Made by a program: the position numbers and the translations under genes. 59,872 bases of DNA from Paracoccus aeridis (lineage in GTDB: Bacteria; Pseudomonadota; Alphaproteobacteria; Rhodobacterales; Rhodobacteraceae), in the NCBI RefSeq assembly GCF_004923205.2, contig NZ_SELD02000019.1, forward strand, positions 1 through 59,872. The letters run 5' to 3'. Below are positions 16,892 to 25,140 of this stretch, in pieces. The notes under the pieces were generated by a model. The model was not told the origin of the DNA, ran no database searches, and saw nothing but the letters and a program-made list of their open reading frames with translations. Within the stretch, counting starts at the first letter, position 1, and each line of letters opens with the position of its first letter.

Positions 16892-17869
16892 CTACCGCAG
16901 CTCGTCGCAGGCCTTCTGCAGCTGCTCGATTCCCGGGCGGATCTTGTCCGACGGAATCGAGCCGTATCCCAGGCGGAAGAACGGGCATGGCCGCGGCGGC
17001 GTCTCGAAGAACACCGCGCCCGGCTCGATCAGGACGCCGCGGCGCCGGCCGTGTTCGGCAAGATCCATGCTGTCGATCTCGTCAGGGCCGGACAGCCAGA
17101 CGCTGGCGCCGCCATCGCGCGCGGTTCCGGCAATGCGAAACTCGGTCCTGCCGAGCGCATCCATCATCTCGATGCGCCGTCTCTGCATCTCCTCGCGAAG
17201 CCGCACGACATGGGCATCGTAGTGACCCAGCGCGAGGAAATGGGCCGTGGTCCGCTGCAGATGCGTGGGCGGGTGGCGCAGCATGATCGCGCGGGCGTCG
17301 CGGGCCGCGGCGATCATTGGCTCGCCTGCCACCAGGTAGCCGATGCGCAGGCCCGGAAACAGCGACTTCGAGAAGCTGCCCAGGTAGATCACGCGGCCCT
17401 GCCGGTCGAGGGACTTGAGCGCGGGAAGCGGCGGCGCGAGATAGGACATCTCGTAATCGTAATCATCCTCGATGATCAGGAAATCATCGACCTCCGCGCG
17501 GGCCAGCAGGTCCATCCGCCGTTGCAGCGGCATGGTCGCGCCGGTCGGAATGTTGTGGCTGGGCGTGGCAACCACGAGCCGGGTCCGATCCGGCAGCTTC
17601 GCCGGGTCCAGGCCGTCCCTGTCCACGGGAACGCACCGCCAGGGCGCGTCCGAGCGGCGGAGCGTTTCCACGAAATCCGGATATCCCGGCTCCTCGATCA
17701 CGGCCAGCCGGTCCGGCTTGGCGAGGATGCCGATCGCCAGGAAAAGCGCATTCTGCGAGCCGACGGTGATCAGCACCTCCTCTGGGCGCGCATGGTAGAC
17801 CAGCGTCACCGTCATGCGCGACAGCCCCGGCGGGCAGGATCTTCGGGGCGGGCGCAGCGGAGTATACAA
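16892..17869 (-). CDS. MocR/GabR-like aminotransferase domain lacking its N-terminal helix-turn-helix
   Basis: A 325-residue fold-type-I PLP-dependent domain as found in MocR regulators: ITVGSQNALF, EEPGYPDFVETLRR, VVATPSHNIPTG and the Schiff-base lysine in LGSFSKSLFPGLR. Complete MocR proteins are about 470-500 residues and begin with a GntR-type winged helix; here neither that domain nor the first part of the aminotransferase domain exists. The frame is closed by a stop about 50 bases upstream of TTG 17869, inside the divergent promoter of the siderophore operon. It is therefore either a remnant of a MocR gene or a shortened protein unable to bind DNA. It converges with the GntR gene, 17 bases away. 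Confidence 0.7.
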   Translation of the reverse strand: MYTPLRPPRRSCPPGLSRMTVTLVYHARPEEVLITVGSQNALFLAIGILAKPDRLAVIEEPGYPDFVETLRRSDAPWRCVPVDRDGLDPAKLPDRTRLVVATPSHNIPTGATMPLQRRMDLLARAEVDDFLIIEDDYDYEMSYLAPPLPALKSLDRQGRVIYLGSFSKSLFPGLRIGYLVAGEPMIAAARDARAIMLRHPPTHLQRTTAHFLALGHYDAHVVRLREEMQRRRIEMMDALGRTEFRIAGTARDGGASVWLSGPDEIDSMDLAEHGRRRGVLIEPGAVFFETPPRPCPFFRLGYGSIPSDKIRPGIEQLQKACDELR

Positions 17870-17910
17870 AGATATTCTCCGCCTCTTGAAACTGCGACGT
17901 TCGTTATAGT

Positions 17911-17925
17911 TGACTCATGTTGTCA
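17911..17925 (+). promoter_or_regulatory. TGA-N9-TCA dyad overlapping a putative -35 (iron-responsive operator candidate)
   Basis: The sequence TGACTCATGTTGTCA fits the TGA-N9-TCA form described for iron-responsive operators in alphaproteobacteria. It overlaps TTGACT (17910-17915), which with a 17-base spacer and TAACCG (17933-17938) could be a promoter, about 60 bases before the siderophore binding-protein start. An occupied site here would block transcription, consistent with iron repression of siderophore uptake. The match is short, so confidence is moderate; which regulator binds is unknown. Confidence 0.5.
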
Positions 17926-17983
17926 GACTTCATAACCGGAGCGGAGAATGCTTGACGCTCTTGCTCAGGAAAGGACTCGCCCC

Positions 17984-18877
17984 ATGCGCATGATCTTGTC
18001 TGCCGGATTCGCCACCCTGATGGCCTTCCCCGCCCTTGCCGACGTGACGGTCGAGACGGCGCAGGGTTCCGTTTCCCTGCCCGGCGCGCCCGCCAAGGTG
18101 GCCGCTCTCGACCTGAGCGTGGTCGACACGATGGTGGCCCTGGGGGTGACGCCCGCGGGGGTGCCCGACAAGCTGTACCTCGACTACCTGCAGCCACTCG
18201 CCGGCACCGCCGCCCCCGTCGGCACACTGCAGGAGCCGAACCTCGAGGGGCTGGCCGCGCTTGGCCCCGACCTGATCGTGGTCGCCAACCGCTCTGCGGC
18301 AAAGAAGGACGCCGTGGCGCAGGTCGCGCCCGCCATCGACATGACCGTGGACGGCGCCGACCTGATCGACGACGCAAAGGCCCGGCTGGCGGCGCTGGCC
18401 GCCCTGTTCGGGAAGGAGACCGAGGGTCAGGCGCTGATCGCCGAGGTCGACGGGAAGCTGGCTGCGCTGGCGGATGCGGGCCGGGACAAGGGCACGGCGC
18501 TGGTCGTCCTGACCAACGGGCCGAAGATGTCGGCCTATGGCGCCGGCTCGCGCTTCGGCTGGATCTATGACGTAACCGGGCTGCCGCAGGCGGGCGGGCC
18601 GCTGGACAAGGACGCCAGCCACGGCGACGCCATCAGCCACGAATTCATCGCCGAGACCAACCCCGACTGGCTGTTCGTGCTGGACCGCGGCGCGGCGATC
18701 GGGGCGGACGAGCCTTCGGCCCAGGCCACGCTGGACAACGAGCTGGTGCGGCAGACCAACGCCTGGAAGAACGGCCACGTCGTCTACCTGCCGGCCGGCA
18801 ACGTCTATCTCGCGCCCGGCGGTTACACCGCGCTGACCGAGACGCTGGACGTGCTGGCCGCAGCACTCGCGGGATGA
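17984..18877 (+). CDS. Siderophore ABC transporter substrate-binding protein (FatB/YclQ-like)
   Basis: A 297-residue periplasmic binding protein for ferric siderophores. A cleavable signal peptide is present (MRMILSAGFATLMAFPALA) with no lipobox cysteine. The ligand domain has VAALDLSVVDTMVALGVTPA, LGPDLIVVANRSA and the conserved NPDWLFVLDR and YLPAGNVYLAPGG stretches. ATG 17984 has AGGAAAGGA upstream and gives a clean signal peptide; an ATG at 17948 would add 12 unlikely residues. It heads a four-gene importer operon and overlaps the first permease gene by ATGA. The closest named relatives from memory are FatB, YclQ and VctP; the actual siderophore is not determinable. Confidence 0.9.
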   Translation: MRMILSAGFATLMAFPALADVTVETAQGSVSLPGAPAKVAALDLSVVDTMVALGVTPAGVPDKLYLDYLQPLAGTAAPVGTLQEPNLEGLAALGPDLIVVANRSAAKKDAVAQVAPAIDMTVDGADLIDDAKARLAALAALFGKETEGQALIAEVDGKLAALADAGRDKGTALVVLTNGPKMSAYGAGSRFGWIYDVTGLPQAGGPLDKDASHGDAISHEFIAETNPDWLFVLDRGAAIGADEPSAQATLDNELVRQTNAWKNGHVVYLPAGNVYLAPGGYTALTETLDVLAAALAG

Positions 18878-19824
18878 ACGCCCGTCCTCTCGCCGCCGGG
18901 CTGGCGCTGGCGCTGCTGGTGCTGGCGAGCCTTGGCACCGGCGCCGCGCGCATCGACCTTGCGGCCGGCGGCGGGTGGACGACCCTCGTGCTGATGGAAT
19001 CGCGGCTGCCGCGGACGCTCGCGGTGCTGCTGACGGGCGCGGCGCTGGCCGTCGCGGGCACCGTGATCCAGAGCCTGGTGCGCAACCGCTTCGTCGGGCC
19101 CGACACGGCGGGCACGGGGGAAAGCGCGGCGCTCGGGCTTCTGGGCATCACGCTGCTGGCCCCCGCCGCGCCGATCTGGATCAAGATGGTCGCGGCCAGC
19201 CTTGCGGCGATGGCGGGCACGGCGCTTTTCCTCGCCATCGTCCGCCGCCTGCCGGTGCGCGAGGTGATGCTGGTCCCGATCGCAGGGCTGGTCCTGTCGG
19301 GCATCATCGGCAGCGTCGTGACCTGGATCGCGTGGGAGGCGGACCTGCTGCAGTTCGTGGGCACCTGGCTGGGGTCGGGCGAGTTCTCGGGCGTGATCGC
19401 GGGCCGCTATGAACTGCTGTGGATCGCAGGGGCGGCGGCGGGGCTTGCGTGGTTCGCGGCGGACCGCTTCGCCATCCTGTCGCTGGGCGACGGGGTGGCG
19501 ATCGGCCTCGGCCTGTCCACGCGCGGGGTGATGCGGCTGGGGATGGTCGTCGTCTCGGTCGTCTCGGCGCTGGTGGTGACGACGGTCGGCATGATCCCCT
19601 TCGTCGGGCTGGTGGTGCCGAACATCGTCGCCCGGATCATGGGCGACAACCTGCGCGCCTCGATCCCCGTCGTCGCGGCGGGCGGCGCGGGGCTGCTGCT
19701 GGCCTGCGACCTGCTCGGCCGGATCGTGCGCCATCCCTACGAGATCCCGGTCGGCACGATCCTGGGCATCGCCGGATCGGTGATCTTCCTGTGGCTTCTC
19801 TACCGGCCCGTCTCGCATGGATAG
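18874..19824 (+). CDS. Siderophore ABC transporter permease (FecCD family, FatD/YclN-like)
   Basis: A 316-residue inner-membrane permease of the FecCD family. The FecCD start MESRLPRTLAVLLTGAALAV is clear, followed by about nine further helices and the cytoplasmic stretch LSLGDGVAIGLGLSTR that contacts the ATPase. FVGLVVPNIVARIMGDN is another family signature. It overlaps the binding-protein stop by ATGA and is followed five bases later by the second permease. Confidence 0.9.
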   Translation: MNARPLAAGLALALLVLASLGTGAARIDLAAGGGWTTLVLMESRLPRTLAVLLTGAALAVAGTVIQSLVRNRFVGPDTAGTGESAALGLLGITLLAPAAPIWIKMVAASLAAMAGTALFLAIVRRLPVREVMLVPIAGLVLSGIIGSVVTWIAWEADLLQFVGTWLGSGEFSGVIAGRYELLWIAGAAAGLAWFAADRFAILSLGDGVAIGLGLSTRGVMRLGMVVVSVVSALVVTTVGMIPFVGLVVPNIVARIMGDNLRASIPVVAAGGAGLLLACDLLGRIVRHPYEIPVGTILGIAGSVIFLWLLYRPVSHG

Positions 19825-19829
19825 CGCGC

Positions 19830-20786
19830 ATGGATAGGCCCGCCGCCACCCTGATCGCGGCGCTTCTGGCGCTGCTCGCGGCCTCGTCGCTGGTTTGGAT
19901 GTTCCAGGGGATCGGCGGCGGCAACCGCGCCTTCATCCTGCAGCTGCGCGGCACCAAGCTGGCGGGGCTGGTCGTCGTCGGCGCAGCCGTGGGCATCGCC
20001 ACGGTGCTGTTCCAGACGGTGGCCGCGAACCGGGTGCTCACGCCGTCGATCATGGGCTTCGATGCGCTCTACGTGCTGCTGCAGACCGGGCTGGTCGCCT
20101 CGCTGGGGGTCGCGGGCTTCGCCGCCCTGCCGAACGCCGCCAGGTTCCTGGCCAGTGTCGCCGCCATGTCGCTGCTGGCGGCCATGCTGTTCGGCACGCT
20201 GGTGGGGCGGGGGGCGAAGGACATCCCGCGCACCATCCTGACCGGGGTGATCCTCGGCGTGCTGTTCCGTTCGCTGTCGACCTTCCTCGCCCGGATCATG
20301 GACCCCAACGCGTTCGCGGTGGTGCAGAGCGTCAGCTTCGCCAGCTTCGGCAGCATCGACGCCGCCCTGCTGCCCGTCGCGGGCGGGATCGCCGCGCTGT
20401 GCATGGCGGGCGCGATGTGGCTTGCGCCGCGTCTCGACGTCGTGGCGCTGGGGCGCGAGGCCGCGGTGTCGCTGGGCCTGCGCTTCGACCGGCTGGTGCT
20501 GGTGACGCTCGGGCTGGTGGGGATGCTGGTCTCGGTCTCGACCGCGCTGGTGGGGCCGGTCGCGTTCTTCGGCCTGCTGGTCGCGGGGCTGGCGCACGGG
20601 CTCGCGCCTTCGGCCCGCCATGCGGTGCTGCTGCCCGCCGCCGGGCTGATCGGCGCGGTGGTCCTGGTTGCCGGCCAGACCTTGTTCGAGCGCCTGATGG
20701 GCCAGGCCGCCACGCTTTCGGTCGTCGTCGAGTTCGCGGGCGGCCTGTTCTTCCTGTTCCTTCTGCTGAAAGGACGTGTCCGATGA
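19830..20786 (+). CDS. Siderophore ABC transporter permease (FecCD family, FatC/YclO-like)
   Basis: The partner permease, 318 residues. It carries LRGTKLAGLVVVGAAVGIAT, NRVLTPSIMGFDALYVLLQT and VALGREAAVSLGLRFDRL, the FecCD-family landmarks of the FatC/YclO branch, plus FFGLLVAGLAHGL near the end. ATG 19830 follows the upstream stop by five bases; a nearby ATG at 19817 is in another frame and terminates at once. The stop overlaps the ATPase start (ATGA). Together the two permeases form the ferric-siderophore channel. Confidence 0.9.
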   Translation: MDRPAATLIAALLALLAASSLVWMFQGIGGGNRAFILQLRGTKLAGLVVVGAAVGIATVLFQTVAANRVLTPSIMGFDALYVLLQTGLVASLGVAGFAALPNAARFLASVAAMSLLAAMLFGTLVGRGAKDIPRTILTGVILGVLFRSLSTFLARIMDPNAFAVVQSVSFASFGSIDAALLPVAGGIAALCMAGAMWLAPRLDVVALGREAAVSLGLRFDRLVLVTLGLVGMLVSVSTALVGPVAFFGLLVAGLAHGLAPSARHAVLLPAAGLIGAVVLVAGQTLFERLMGQAATLSVVVEFAGGLFFLFLLLKGRVR

Positions 20787-21604
20787 TCCGCATCAACGGG
20801 CTGACCCATCGGATCGGCGCCACGCCGATCCTGCATGACATCGACCTGACCCTGCCGCGCGGCAAGCTGATTGCGCTGATCGGCCCGAACGGCGCCGGCA
20901 AGTCCACGCTGCTGCGGCTGGTCGCCCGGCTGGAGCCGCTGCAGGCCGGCCGGATCGAGATCGACGGGCTGGACCTCGCCACGACCGGGACCGAGCGGCT
21001 GGCGCTGGCGATGGCCGTCATGGGCCAGCAGACCCACGTCGCCAGCCGGTTGCGGGTGGCCGAGCTGGTGGGCTTCGGCCGCTGGCCGCACCACCACGGC
21101 CGCCCCCGCGCCGCCGACCGCGAGGCGGTCGAGCAGGCGCTGGACGCGTTCGGGCTGACGCCGCTCCGCCACCGCTTCCTCGACGAGATCTCGGGCGGGC
21201 AGGCGCAGCGCGCGCATCTGGCGATGACCTTCGCCCAGGGGACCGACTGGCTGCTGCTCGACGAGCCCCTGAACAACCTCGACATGGCCCATTCCCGCAC
21301 GCTGATGGCGCGGCTGGCCGATCTGGTGGGCGCCCGCGGCCGCAGCGTCCTGACCGTCGTGCACGAGGTGAACTATGCCGCCGCCTGGGCCGACCACATC
21401 ATCGCCATGAAGGACGGCCGCATCGTGGCCGAAGGCGCGCCCGAAACCGTGCTGACCGAGCCGGTGCTGTCGGCGCTCTACGACACGCCGATCGAGGTCT
21501 CGCGCCACGACGACCGCCCGCTGGTCCTGCACCACCACTGGCACGACCAGCTTGGCTCACCCTTCCCCAAGCCTTCCGACGACACCCTCCGCGTCCTGCA
21601 CTGA
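20783..21604 (+). CDS. Siderophore ABC transporter ATP-binding protein (FatE/YclP-like)
   Basis: A 273-residue ATPase for the siderophore importer. Motifs are Walker A GPNGAGKS, the Q-loop MGQQTHVASRLRV, signature ISGGQAQRAH, Walker B DWLLLDEPLNNLD and the switch histidine TVVHEVNYAAAWAD. The C-terminal extension after the nucleotide-binding core is rich in histidine (LHHHWHD). The start overlaps the permease stop by ATGA. A DUF2218 gene follows after nine bases. Confidence 0.92.
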   Translation: MIRINGLTHRIGATPILHDIDLTLPRGKLIALIGPNGAGKSTLLRLVARLEPLQAGRIEIDGLDLATTGTERLALAMAVMGQQTHVASRLRVAELVGFGRWPHHHGRPRAADREAVEQALDAFGLTPLRHRFLDEISGGQAQRAHLAMTFAQGTDWLLLDEPLNNLDMAHSRTLMARLADLVGARGRSVLTVVHEVNYAAAWADHIIAMKDGRIVAEGAPETVLTEPVLSALYDTPIEVSRHDDRPLVLHHHWHDQLGSPFPKPSDDTLRVLH

Positions 21605-21613
21605 AAGACCGCC

Positions 21614-21907
21614 ATGATCTCGACCGCCCGCTATCCCACGCCGAGCGCCGCGAAATATGTCCAGCAGCTCGCCAAGCACTTCGCCCACAAGATCGAGGTC
21701 CGCTCGGACGCGGACACCGCCGATTTCGCGGTCGAGGCGGGGACCGTCCGCCTCAAGGCCGAGGATGGCGCGCTTGTCGTGCGGGTCGAGGGCGAGGACG
21801 CGAAGGCCATCATCAACCTGCGCTATGTCGTCGACAAGCACCTGGTGATCTTCGCCTTCCGCGAGGGCTTCACGGGCCTTGAATGGCGCATGGCGGATGA
21901 AGCCTGA
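21614..21907 (+). CDS. DUF2218 family protein
   Basis: A 97-residue soluble protein of the DUF2218 family: RYPTPSAAKYVQQLAKHFAH, KIEVRSD and the C-terminal LEWRMADEA. The family has no established reaction but is often found beside siderophore transport and reduction genes. Here it sits nine bases after the ATPase and is probably the last gene of the operon. A part in intracellular iron release or siderophore handling is an inference from this recurring neighbourhood. Confidence 0.85.
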   Translation: MISTARYPTPSAAKYVQQLAKHFAHKIEVRSDADTADFAVEAGTVRLKAEDGALVVRVEGEDAKAIINLRYVVDKHLVIFAFREGFTGLEWRMADEA

Positions 21908-22002
21908 GACGCTGCCGCCGATCCTCATCGCGCTCACCCGCCCGCCCGCGCGCGGGGCAGGGCGCAGCCGCCCGGCGCGTCCCCGCGCGCCGGCATCGCC
22001 GA

Positions 22003-22812
22003 TCAGATCGGCCCCGCACCCTTCGTGGCGCTCAGCAGCGACGGTCCGTTGTGCAGGGGCCCGCGGCGGGTGGCGGTCACGCGCTTGCGGATCTCGCGGT
22101 CCGTTTCGGGGTCGAGATACAGGTAGTCCCAGGAATACTGCCCGGTCTGGAACAGATCGGGAAGGTTCGTGATTCGCAGGTGCCCCTGCGAGAAGGTGCA
22201 GATCCCCTCGTCGCGCAGTTCCGCCATCAGCCGGTTCACGTGGACCGGCGTCATGCCGCAGATCTCGGCCAGGTCCACCTGCGTCACCTGCAGCCTGAAC
22301 CCGTCGAAGTCGCACAGGCCCCGCGCGTAGAACCGCAGCAGCATCTCGCAGAAGAAATTGGCGACCCGCGCCCGGCCCACCAGGCGGCCGACGCGGAAGG
22401 TCCAGTAGCGATCGATCGAGGAGTCGATCAGCGAGATCTTCCACAGCTTCTGGAACAGGTCGGGTTCCTGCTGCCGCAACATGTGGACGGCGTCGTGCGG
22501 CGTGCGGCGCACGACCGCCTCGCTGATCGCTTCAAGATTATGGTCCAGGTGGCCCAGCATGTAGGCGGGCAGATCCACGTAGTCGCCCGGGATCTGCAGG
22601 CTCAGGAACTGCCGCCGCCCGAGCCTGTCGGTCCGGTAGCGCCCCAGCAGGCCATGTTCGAGGTAGAGCGAACTCGACAGCGGAATGCTGGCGTGGACCA
22701 GGGGCTGGCGCGCGGCCCATGTTTCGGGCGCAAGCTGGATGGACGCCACCTTCTGCGCGTCGCACGGGGTGAAGATGCAAGGCCACGCGCGGTCGAGTGT
22801 CAGTTCGGTCAT
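22003..22812 (-). CDS. Crp/Fnr-type transcriptional regulator
   Basis: A 269-residue regulator. The N-terminal two thirds have the cyclic-nucleotide-like beta-roll pattern (YRTDRLGRRQFLSLQIPGDY, VDLPAYMLG). The C-terminal Crp-type helix-turn-helix contains TQVDLAEICGMTPVHVNRLM. The N-terminal cysteine cluster of oxygen-sensing FNR is absent, so an Fe-S sensor of that type is not indicated. ATG 22812 is supported by GGGGGAGCGT just upstream. The gene is convergent with the siderophore operon and has no obvious partner; its ligand and targets are unknown. Confidence 0.85.
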   Translation of the reverse strand: MTELTLDRAWPCIFTPCDAQKVASIQLAPETWAARQPLVHASIPLSSSLYLEHGLLGRYRTDRLGRRQFLSLQIPGDYVDLPAYMLGHLDHNLEAISEAVVRRTPHDAVHMLRQQEPDLFQKLWKISLIDSSIDRYWTFRVGRLVGRARVANFFCEMLLRFYARGLCDFDGFRLQVTQVDLAEICGMTPVHVNRLMAELRDEGICTFSQGHLRITNLPDLFQTGQYSWDYLYLDPETDREIRKRVTATRRGPLHNGPSLLSATKGAGPI

Positions 22813-23342
22813 ACGCTCCCCCGGCTGAACTGAAACCCCTCGCGAGGGTTCCGGCGGCCGGTGGAGCCTGGAGGGCGCACCTTCTCGGATGCCCTTTCCC
22901 CGCCTGCCTTGCCAGCATTGTTGCATGGGTGCCGATGACCGCCAAGCCCCCGCCCGGACAGGCCCGCCACTGGCGCCGACAAGTCCGCCGGCGGGCCCGG
23001 CGCAGCAACGTCCCTTACCGCGCGCGCAGCGATGTGCTTGCGACGGCAGGTTGCGGGCGCGTGCCACGTCCTGCCGGGCCGCCCTTGCCGCGACGGTGCC
23101 GGACCCCCGTTCGGCCGCGATTCGGCGCGCCTCTTGGTTCGGTCGAGGCGCGGCAGCGACTGATGTTCCGCACGTCTGCCCCGGCCCGCCGGTTGGCGCG
23201 GGAAGGGGGCGTTTTCCTGCTACCCGACGCGGGCTTTCCCGTTTACAGGCTTCCGGCAAGCCCCTGATGTCGCGTCGCCGGAAGCCCGGAAAACGGTCAC
23301 GATCCTCGTCCGCGCCGCGCATCGGCTTTTCGGAAAGGCGGC
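22813..23342. other. Gene-free stretch between the Crp/Fnr regulator and waaA
   Basis: About 530 bases between two divergently oriented genes, so promoters for both must lie here. The open frames crossing it are arginine- and proline-rich and look like GC-driven noise. A GGAAAGG ribosome site precedes waaA. I see no hairpin, repeat or recognisable operator. Confidence 0.5.
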
Positions 23343-24569
23343 ATGATCTATCGCGCGCTCACGACCTTCGCCGGCCCCGTCGCGGGCGCCGCGGCACGCA
23401 TCGCGGGGCCGGACTGGCGCGAGCGCATGGTGCTGGACGCGGGCCCGGCGCATCGTCCGGGCGGCGTCTGGCTGCACGGCGCGTCGGTGGGGGAGCTGAA
23501 CTCGGGCCGCCGGATCGTGGAAGCGCTCGTGGAAGCGCTCGGGCGCGATCTGCCGGTGGTGGTGACGGCGAACACGGTGACGGGGCGCGCGGTCGCCGCC
23601 GGGTGGGGCGTCCCCGCGCGGCTGGCGCCCCTCGATCTGCCGGGCGCCGTGGACCGCTTCCTCGACCGCCATCGCCCGGCGGTTCTGGTGACGCTGGAAA
23701 ACGAGATCTGGCCGAACCGCGCCGCCGCCGCCCGGTTGCGCGGGATCGCGCAGGTCGTGGCGGGCGCGCGGATGTCGGCGCGGTCGGCGGCGCGCTGGTC
23801 GCGGGCGCGGGGGCTGATCGGGCCGGTGCTGGGCGGGCTCGACGCGCTGTCGGCGCAGGATGGGGCAAGCGAATCGCGGCTGATCGCCCTGGGCCTTTCT
23901 CCGGGCGCGCTGCTGCCCCGGTTGCAACTGAAGCTGCTGGACCCGGCCGCCACCCCCGTCCCGCCCGCATCGGCCCGGCGCGACAGGACCTGGCTCGCCG
24001 CCTCGACCCACGCGGGGGAGGAGGAGCTGGTGCTCGACGCCTTCCTGCAGGCGCGCGCCCGGGTGCCGGACCTGCAGCTGATCCTTGCCCCGCGCCACCC
24101 GCGCCGCGGGGACGAGGTGGCGGCGATGATCCGGGCGCGGGGCCTCGACGCGGCCCGGCGGTCGGCGGGCGCGGTCGGCCGGGACGGTGCGGTCGTTCTG
24201 GTCGACGTGCTGGGCGAGATGGCGCGCTGGTACGACGCCGCCGGGCTTTGCCTGACGGGCGGGTCGCTGGTCGATCATGGCGGGCACACCCCGTGGGAGC
24301 CTGCGGGCCACGGCTGCGCCATCCTGCACGGGCCCCATGTCGGCAACGCGGCCGAGGGCTACGCCGCGCTCGGCGCGGCCGGCGCGAGCCTTGGGGTCGG
24401 CGCCGGCGACCTGGGCGCGGCAGTGGCGCGGCTCGCGGCCGATCCGGCAGCGGCGCGGGCGATGGGCCGGCGCGCGCGCGCCGTGCTGCGGGACCGGGCA
24501 GGGGACCCCGGGGCGCTGGTCGACCGCATCCTCGCCCTCGCGGGACGCGCGAGGCAGCGCCGCGCTTGA
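23343..24569 (+). CDS. waaA: 3-deoxy-D-manno-octulosonic acid (Kdo) transferase
   Basis: A 408-residue GT-B glycosyltransferase that adds Kdo from CMP-Kdo to lipid A precursor at the inner membrane. Family landmarks are the catalytic-glutamate region WLHGASVGELNSG, VVTANTVTGRAV, LENEIWPN and the C-terminal donor site GGSLVDHGGHTPWEPAGHG. A membrane-anchoring N-terminal helix is present. ATG 23343 has a GGAAAGG ribosome site. A DUF1178 gene and lysC follow on the same strand. The same family is also called kdtA. Confidence 0.92.
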   Translation: MIYRALTTFAGPVAGAAARIAGPDWRERMVLDAGPAHRPGGVWLHGASVGELNSGRRIVEALVEALGRDLPVVVTANTVTGRAVAAGWGVPARLAPLDLPGAVDRFLDRHRPAVLVTLENEIWPNRAAAARLRGIAQVVAGARMSARSAARWSRARGLIGPVLGGLDALSAQDGASESRLIALGLSPGALLPRLQLKLLDPAATPVPPASARRDRTWLAASTHAGEEELVLDAFLQARARVPDLQLILAPRHPRRGDEVAAMIRARGLDAARRSAGAVGRDGAVVLVDVLGEMARWYDAAGLCLTGGSLVDHGGHTPWEPAGHGCAILHGPHVGNAAEGYAALGAAGASLGVGAGDLGAAVARLAADPAAARAMGRRARAVLRDRAGDPGALVDRILALAGRARQRRA

Positions 24570-24615
24570 TCGCGACGCGGCGGACCACGATATGTTGCCC
24601 GAAGGAGGCCGATCC

Positions 24616-25026
24616 ATGATCCGCTATACGCTGCGCTGCGCCGAGGGGCACGATTTCGACGGCTGGTTCCGGTCGGCCGGCGATTTCGACCGGCTGAAAG
24701 CGGCGGGCCAGGTCACCTGCGCGACCTGCGGCGGCGCGGACGTGGAAAAGGCGCTTATGGCACCTTCGGTCGCGAGCCGGGGCGAGCCGACCCTGCGCCC
24801 TGCCGCCGAGGACATGACGCCGCTGGAAAAGCTGCGCCGGCATGTCGAGACGACGTCGGACTATGTCGGGATGAGCTTCGCCGCCGAGGCGCGGGCGATG
24901 CACGAAGGCACCAGGCCGGAACGCGCGATCCACGGCGAGGCGCGCATCGACGAGGCGCGCAAGCTGCTGGAGGACGGCATCCCGGTCGCGCCGCTGCCGT
25001 TCCGCCCCCGCAGCCGGGTCAGCTGA
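24616..25026 (+). CDS. DUF1178 family protein
   Basis: A 136-residue small protein recognised from MIRYTLRCAEGHDFDGWFRS, the zinc-finger-like CATCGG with a preceding Cys, and VEKALMAPSV. The C-terminal half contains EKLRRHVETTSDYVGMSFAAEA. The function of the family is not known. ATG 24616 is preceded by GAAGGAGG at 24601-24608, which fixes the start. It sits between waaA and lysC. Confidence 0.88.
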   Translation: MIRYTLRCAEGHDFDGWFRSAGDFDRLKAAGQVTCATCGGADVEKALMAPSVASRGEPTLRPAAEDMTPLEKLRRHVETTSDYVGMSFAAEARAMHEGTRPERAIHGEARIDEARKLLEDGIPVAPLPFRPRSRVS

Positions 25027-25140
25027 AGTCCACCGGACGGGCGACCCCGCGCCCGCGCAATCGCGTGGTGCCCGCTTGCCCTTCCGGCCGGTCCGGCCTA
25101 TGACGCCGCGCGTTCCACCCTCGGCGACTAAGGGGCCTTC

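Noticed and set aside
22813..23342. Possible extra coding region between the Crp/Fnr gene and waaA
   Set aside because: Open frames on both strands are Arg/Pro/Ala noise without motifs or ribosome sites.
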